A stretch of 64,000 nucleotides of DNA from Tyto alba (taxonomy: Eukaryota > Chordata > Aves > Strigiformes > Tytonidae): positions 5,270,001 to 5,334,000 of the forward strand of contig NW_024881329.1 in NCBI RefSeq assembly GCF_018691265.1. Reading direction: 5' to 3'. This document shows positions 51,818 through 64,000 of this stretch, piece by piece (position 1 is the first letter of the stretch; each line of letters opens with the position of its first letter). The notes beneath the pieces were generated by a model. The model made no database searches. It was not told where the DNA came from and saw nothing but the letters and a program-made list of their open reading frames with translations. A program made the translations under genes and the position numbers.

Positions 51818-51823
51818 TTTATT
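51818..51823 (-). terminator. candidate distal KCNC1 polyadenylation signal
   Basis: AATAAA on the minus strand, followed in the transcript sense by AGTTTGTCTTTTTAGC, a U-rich downstream element. It is the last of a series of five such hexamers below the KCNC1 stop codon. Choice of this one over the others is a guess from context. Confidence 0.3.
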
Positions 51824-52651
51824 GTTGGGGAGGGAAAAGGAAGATACCTAGGTAATTAGAGGGTTTTTTAATCTTCCCTCATAAAATTACTAATGGTGTT
51901 AATTCTTCAGACATCGGTTGTATCAAGTGTTTGCAGGCTTCATTTATTATCTACTAACCAAAATTAGCATTGTAGAACCAAAGCAATACCAAGCTTTTCT
52001 CCTACATTTCTGTTGAGAACACTGTATTTATTCAAGATTTTTAGAAGCAAGTCTCTGGAAACCCCTGATCGCTTCAGAAAAGGATTCCCCTTTACACTAT
52101 ACAGCAGGCACTGAAACCATGATACAAAATTTATTTCATGCTAGAATTGTTTTGCATAACATTGTGCATGCATTTTACTCAGTACTAAATTGCATACAAT
52201 GCTGTTGTCTTGTTTCTTAAACTTTGAGACCATTTATACTTGAGTATTTTCCTGATTTTGTACTATAAGTCCCAGTTTTAAAATAACACCTCTTTTGTTT
52301 AAAATTCATACTGATTACTTAATATGAACAATTTATGAAGGGTCTTTACGTTGGATCTATACATCAATAAAATACAACATAACCAGAGCTGGAAAATTAA
52401 ATCTAGACCAGCTGTTACTGTCAGGTCCAAAGGAAGGTCCCATGTGTCACAAGCATGCCAACAAAAACAGACAGGAAAAAGTTTTCTTATTTTTATACAC
52501 TTCTAGTTGGATTGAGAGTTCTTGATTTCCATGTCGGTGTGATGAACTGTGAAGGCGTGGTCAATATGACCGATGACTGCCTGATTGCACTTTTTAAAAC
52601 CATTACTCTGTATCTTGTATACAAAAAGAAGCGATCCATAGCAAAGAAATG

Positions 52652-52919
52652 TACAGTTTTATAATGTTTTACATTTTGGCTACAACAATGTATGTAAAAG
52701 TAAAGAGCTTTGAAAGAAAATATATAACTTTGCTTTTTTTTCTCTTTAATCATACATTTGCAGTGTTTCTTGTTTTTTTGTTTTTTAGGGTTTTTTTGTG
52801 TTTTTTTTGTTTTTTTTTTGTAATTTTTGTCTTCATGCAATTCATGCTATGGAACAAAAAAAATAGATTTAAAAAAAAAAAAAAGGATCTTCTACAGTTT
52901 TGTTACATTTTGGCCGTAG
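52652..52919 (-). repeat. dispersed repeat of a 30-bp motif in the KCNC1 3'UTR
   Basis: On the plus strand, 52652-52683 reads TACAGTTTTATAATG followed by TTTTACATTTTGGCTAC. 52893-52919 reads TACAGTTTTG then TTACATTTTGGCCGTAG. The two copies match closely apart from a short gap and are separated by about 210 bp. In the transcript sense they are minus-strand elements. Confidence 0.75.
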
Positions 52920-53079
52920 AAAAAGCCTGCATCTCTAGTACAACTCCAAACCCACGAAGACTCATCCATAAAACCTGCATGGAGCGAGTTAACTTTGTCC
53001 AAATGAGAAGGTCTTCTATGCCTGCACAGTTCCACACAGATGTTTATTAGCCATCAATGTTCATCTCCATCTTGCCTTG

Positions 53080-53144
53080 TCAGGTCACTCTGACTGCCTC
53101 TGTTGGCATATATTTAGCAATGACTGGACTTTCTTTGCAAAGAT
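53080..53144 (-). CDS. KCNC1: KCNC1 (Kv3.1b) terminal coding exon
   Basis: This is the last coding exon of the Kv3.1 voltage-gated potassium channel, b splice form. On the minus strand an acceptor ending CATGCAG is followed by AT, completing an Asp codon begun in the previous exon. Translation then gives LCKESPVIAKYMPTEAVRVT and TGA (53080-53082). This is the Kv3.1b C-terminus as I know it from mammals, with no change that I can detect. Kv3.1 gives fast-spiking neurons, including auditory brainstem neurons and cortical interneurons, their rapid repolarisation. The b tail is cytoplasmic and is implicated in axonal targeting and kinase regulation. The phase (1) fits the donor of the exon at 55966-56154 exactly. 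The exon is too short for ordinary ORF calling. Confidence 0.97.
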
Positions 53145-53282
53145 CTGCATGTAAAGAATACAATCAGTACTTGAGCTTCTTCCCTGCGCTTTTCACATCA
53201 AGCTCGGCATCTTAGTTTTAAAGGAAGGAGGAAAAGGTGAAATAGCTACATGCAGAGGCAGCCATATTCTTCTTCAACAGGA

Positions 53283-53298
53283 TTTTTTTTTTTTTTTT
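53283..53298 (+). repeat. T16 homopolymer in KCNC1 last intron
   Basis: Sixteen T on the plus strand (A16 in the transcript sense), about 140 bp upstream of the terminal exon's acceptor in transcript order. In this orientation it is not a polypyrimidine tract. Confidence 0.9.
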
Positions 53299-54142
53299 CC
53301 ATGCAGTCAGCCAGACTGAGACCTCTCTACAGTGTGTCTGAGTATTGCTTTCAGCTTAAAATAGGCGCCCATGCAAAGTTTCATCCTACTGTGCTTGTTT
53401 GCTCAAACTCCTGCAGGGTTCCTATGGCTCAAAAATATCCTGAGAAAAAGCAAAATCTTCCATCGTTGGCATGTTTCAGCATCGACTAAATGCCTAACCC
53501 ATTTCATACAGAGCCAGTAGATCCACCATTAGCCAACATAAGCATATACTAGCAGGATGCACCAGGAAGGAAACTATCTGGTGCATCTACCCTTCATCCT
53601 ATGTACTGATACCATGCTGCATGTATGGCCCACCAGTACTATGTAAATGCCTGCCTATTGTCATCTGAGTGCTCTTTAGGAGTGTTGTCACCTAGCATCA
53701 GTAGTAACACCATTCCCAGCAGGTGCTACTGTGAGACATTGCATCTTCAGACTTAGTCACCTGGATTATATGCAACATAGCATAGGCTAATTGAAAATAA
53801 AGCTTTTTAGACCATTCTCTGCTACTGATCCATGCTACAATATAGATGGGATGGGAGACCAAGAACGTCTCACTGGACTAGGAGAGCTGTAGGGCGCAGA
53901 CACTGAGGATAATCCTATCGCTTTTCCACTTATGCCAGCTATGCTGTTAAGGCTCCGTGACATTTCGTAACCTTCATTTAAAAGAAAAATGCAAAGTACA
54001 GCATTGGATCAATGACAGAATGGACTAAGAATGAGCTCAACATTGTAGCCAGTTCAATAGCATCTGCATGCACGGACATGCGGAGAGTAGTATCGCTTGC
54101 AACATGACTCAGAAGGCCATTGAAGTACAGATCAAGTTAAAA

Positions 54143-54177
54143 ATATATATATATATATTAAAAATTTTTTTTTAAAT
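54143..54177 (+). repeat. (AT)8 with A/T flank
   Basis: Eight AT units are followed by TAAAAA and T9. The tract is self-complementary and sits within the KCNC1 last intron. Confidence 0.85.
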
Positions 54178-54445
54178 CATAATTTCTCAAGGATGGTGAG
54201 GCTATGTAATTGTTCCTATGGTCAGCAACATAGTTGTACTCTAAGAAAAACTAAAGTGTCAGTGGGAGGGATTTTCTATGTCTTTGTCATACACTCATGC
54301 ATATTTCTCCCTTCCACTTCATGCATTTTGACCTCAGGCAAAATTAAGGTTTCTGGTATTTTGGGGGACAGGAGGGGGAAAAGGCAGCAAAATCCATAGA
54401 TTGTAGTGTGTTGCTATAGGGATACTACTCCTTTGTTCTAAGCAT

Positions 54446-54459
54446 AAAAAAAAAAAAAA
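54446..54459 (+). repeat. A14 homopolymer
   Basis: Fourteen A followed by GAAAAGAAAA; a C/T-rich stretch starts about 30 bp on. Low-complexity only. Confidence 0.85.
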
Positions 54460-55960
54460 GAAAAGAAAATTGCATGCATTCAGTTTCCCTCCCCCCCTCC
54501 CTCCCTTCCCCCTTCTTTTTCCAACATGCACGTAAACAGCTCAGCAAGTGTACAGAGAGTTGCACAAACTATGGATGATATTCTGTTGGAACAACAATTA
54601 AGATGCTCTCAACGTGTTTCAAACAGGCCAACAATATGCTGACGTATATTACTCTTTAGCCAACCAGCCTCTGTTTCATTCAGTAACGAGAGGCGGTTGC
54701 AGTGCATCATGAAAACCATACATTCCTCATCCCAAAGGATGTGCCATTTGGAGTGTTCCCCTGATCCACTGGAACCACCCGAACTCGCCCAGGCTGAATG
54801 AACGCGGCCAATGCTTATCCGATACAGAATCAAGTAAAACGCTTTGCTACAAAGGTAAATATTAGAGGATATACTTTCATATGAAAGTCTTGTGGTCCAA
54901 CTATATCTTTGTTGATGATAAGCTTTAAACTTATAAATACATACACTATCTATAACTGGCATTTGCTATAACTATTGCCCATCGTACAATGGCACATGAG
55001 AATTCTATACTCCATACTCAGTGTATGGTTACATCGTACAATCTTTGCAGTTTGAAAATATTGACTATATCATATACTATATACAGTACACCAGTGATAA
55101 ACACTGATTTGAAGAGAGAGATTTCCAATTTTTCCATTCCTTATCAACTTTGATGCATATATATGTAACTAATTTTAGTTTGTATGGTTTCCTCGTGTTA
55201 AATTATTTAAACAAAACAGCCTATTTTAAGAAGGGAAGGGTTTTTTTCATTTGATTTTACTTCTGTTGCTAAATAGACTATTCTGACCATTAGCAAACTA
55301 AAATGCAGTTACTTCTGAGAGATCTGTAGCTGTCAGAAGTCTGAGAAACTAACTAGTAATGATTTATTTATGAAAATGATTTGAGATGGATTGTTTTCCA
55401 ATTGTAAGACACCTGTGCTAACAGATGTTCTCGTTTGCTTCTCTTTCTCTGTTGAACTAAACAGCTATGAATATCCAAATAGTTTGTTCTAGTGCTCTGT
55501 TAAGGTAGCCAAATAAGCATTTCATATTTTTTGAGGATGTTTTGCTTTTGTGTTTTATCTTTTCTGTCTGCCACCTCCCAGTTTGTGCTCCTCAGAGTTT
55601 GGTAAGATCTGTGAGCTTTCCAAGTGGCAAACCTTCATTGCTATGAAATGTTAATTGGCCTTTCCTTGGAGGATGGGCTAATTTAAGGACATTGTAGAGC
55701 ATCCTCCACTAAAGCTTACTGCACCAGCTGGGGTGGAAGACTTGACTGCCTATCATAGCTGCATGGGGTAGTTACAGCTCCTCAGGCTTTTCTTTCTGAA
55801 AGAAATAGGTTAGAAACTCCAAATGCAGACATCAGGTGGTGGTTTCCAGCCCAAACGTGCATCTCTACAGCAAGCGCACTATTGCGTGCTACAGCTACAG
55901 CTGACTTTCTCTTACTTATTTAAAACGGTTGCTATCTACATGATTACAGGACCCCAGCTA

Positions 55961-64000
<8,040 letters not shown>

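Larger units (their letters stand above)
51818..53079 (-). other. KCNC1: KCNC1 3' untranslated region (inferred extent)
   Basis: This sequence follows the KCNC1 TGA on the minus strand and is strongly A-rich in the transcript sense, with a long CA/A-rich stretch at about 52733-52820 and a T14 run (A14 on plus) at 52871-52884. Several AATAAA hexamers (TTTATT on plus) occur: 53043, 52130, 52027, 51943 and 51818. The farthest is used as a provisional end. The true end could be any of these or lower. The segment also carries a repeated motif described separately. The ORFs here (115 and 133 codons) run through low-complexity sequence and are not proposed as genes. Confidence 0.45.

Noticed and set aside
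52493..53050. ORFs of 115 and 133 codons with Lys- or Phe-rich stretches
   Set aside because: They run through A/T low-complexity sequence of the KCNC1 3'UTR; the composition explains the open frames.

Overview
This window is non-coding-rich vertebrate nuclear DNA, almost certainly from a bird. It carries a decayed CR1 LINE with the avian-type 3' end and two solo LTRs of a kind I know from avian genomes. Only three coding exons from two genes can be supported, and both are recognisable. Most of the 64 kb is intron or intergenic sequence.

Layout: positions 1-41790 read as the last intron of SERGEF (+ strand). They contain a minus-strand ERVL-like LTR (about 4131-4785), a plus-strand ERVL-like LTR (38204-38751), homopolymer tracts and no exon I can defend. 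The terminal coding exon of SERGEF is 41791-41945; its 3'UTR follows, with the first AATAAA at 43868. The SERGEF-KCNC1 interval holds a GC-rich, internally deleted CR1 copy on the minus strand (about 46473-47175). KCNC1 is on the minus strand: its long AU-rich 3'UTR (lower limit uncertain, perhaps 51818), the terminal coding exon (53080-53144), a 2.8-kb intron, the penultimate exon (55966-56154), then intron to the window edge. The exons for the KCNC1 tetramerisation domain and S1-S6 core are not here and should lie beyond 64000. The earlier SERGEF exons should lie before position 1.

The two genes converge tail to tail, as I recall for SERGEF and KCNC1 at human 11p15.1. They are not known to work together: SERGEF is an RCC1-repeat protein linked to secretion, and KCNC1 encodes the fast delayed-rectifier channel Kv3.1. 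The two KCNC1 exons encode exactly the 84-residue tail specific to splice form Kv3.1b.

I found no operon-like system, CRISPR array, tRNA, rRNA or new multigene system. The items worth a second look are the short SERGEF C-terminus, the bird version of the Kv3.1b tail, a few exon-like or ORF-bearing intronic segments, a possible third LTR, and a repeated motif in the KCNC1 3'UTR. All identifications are by eye and memory; no search was run.
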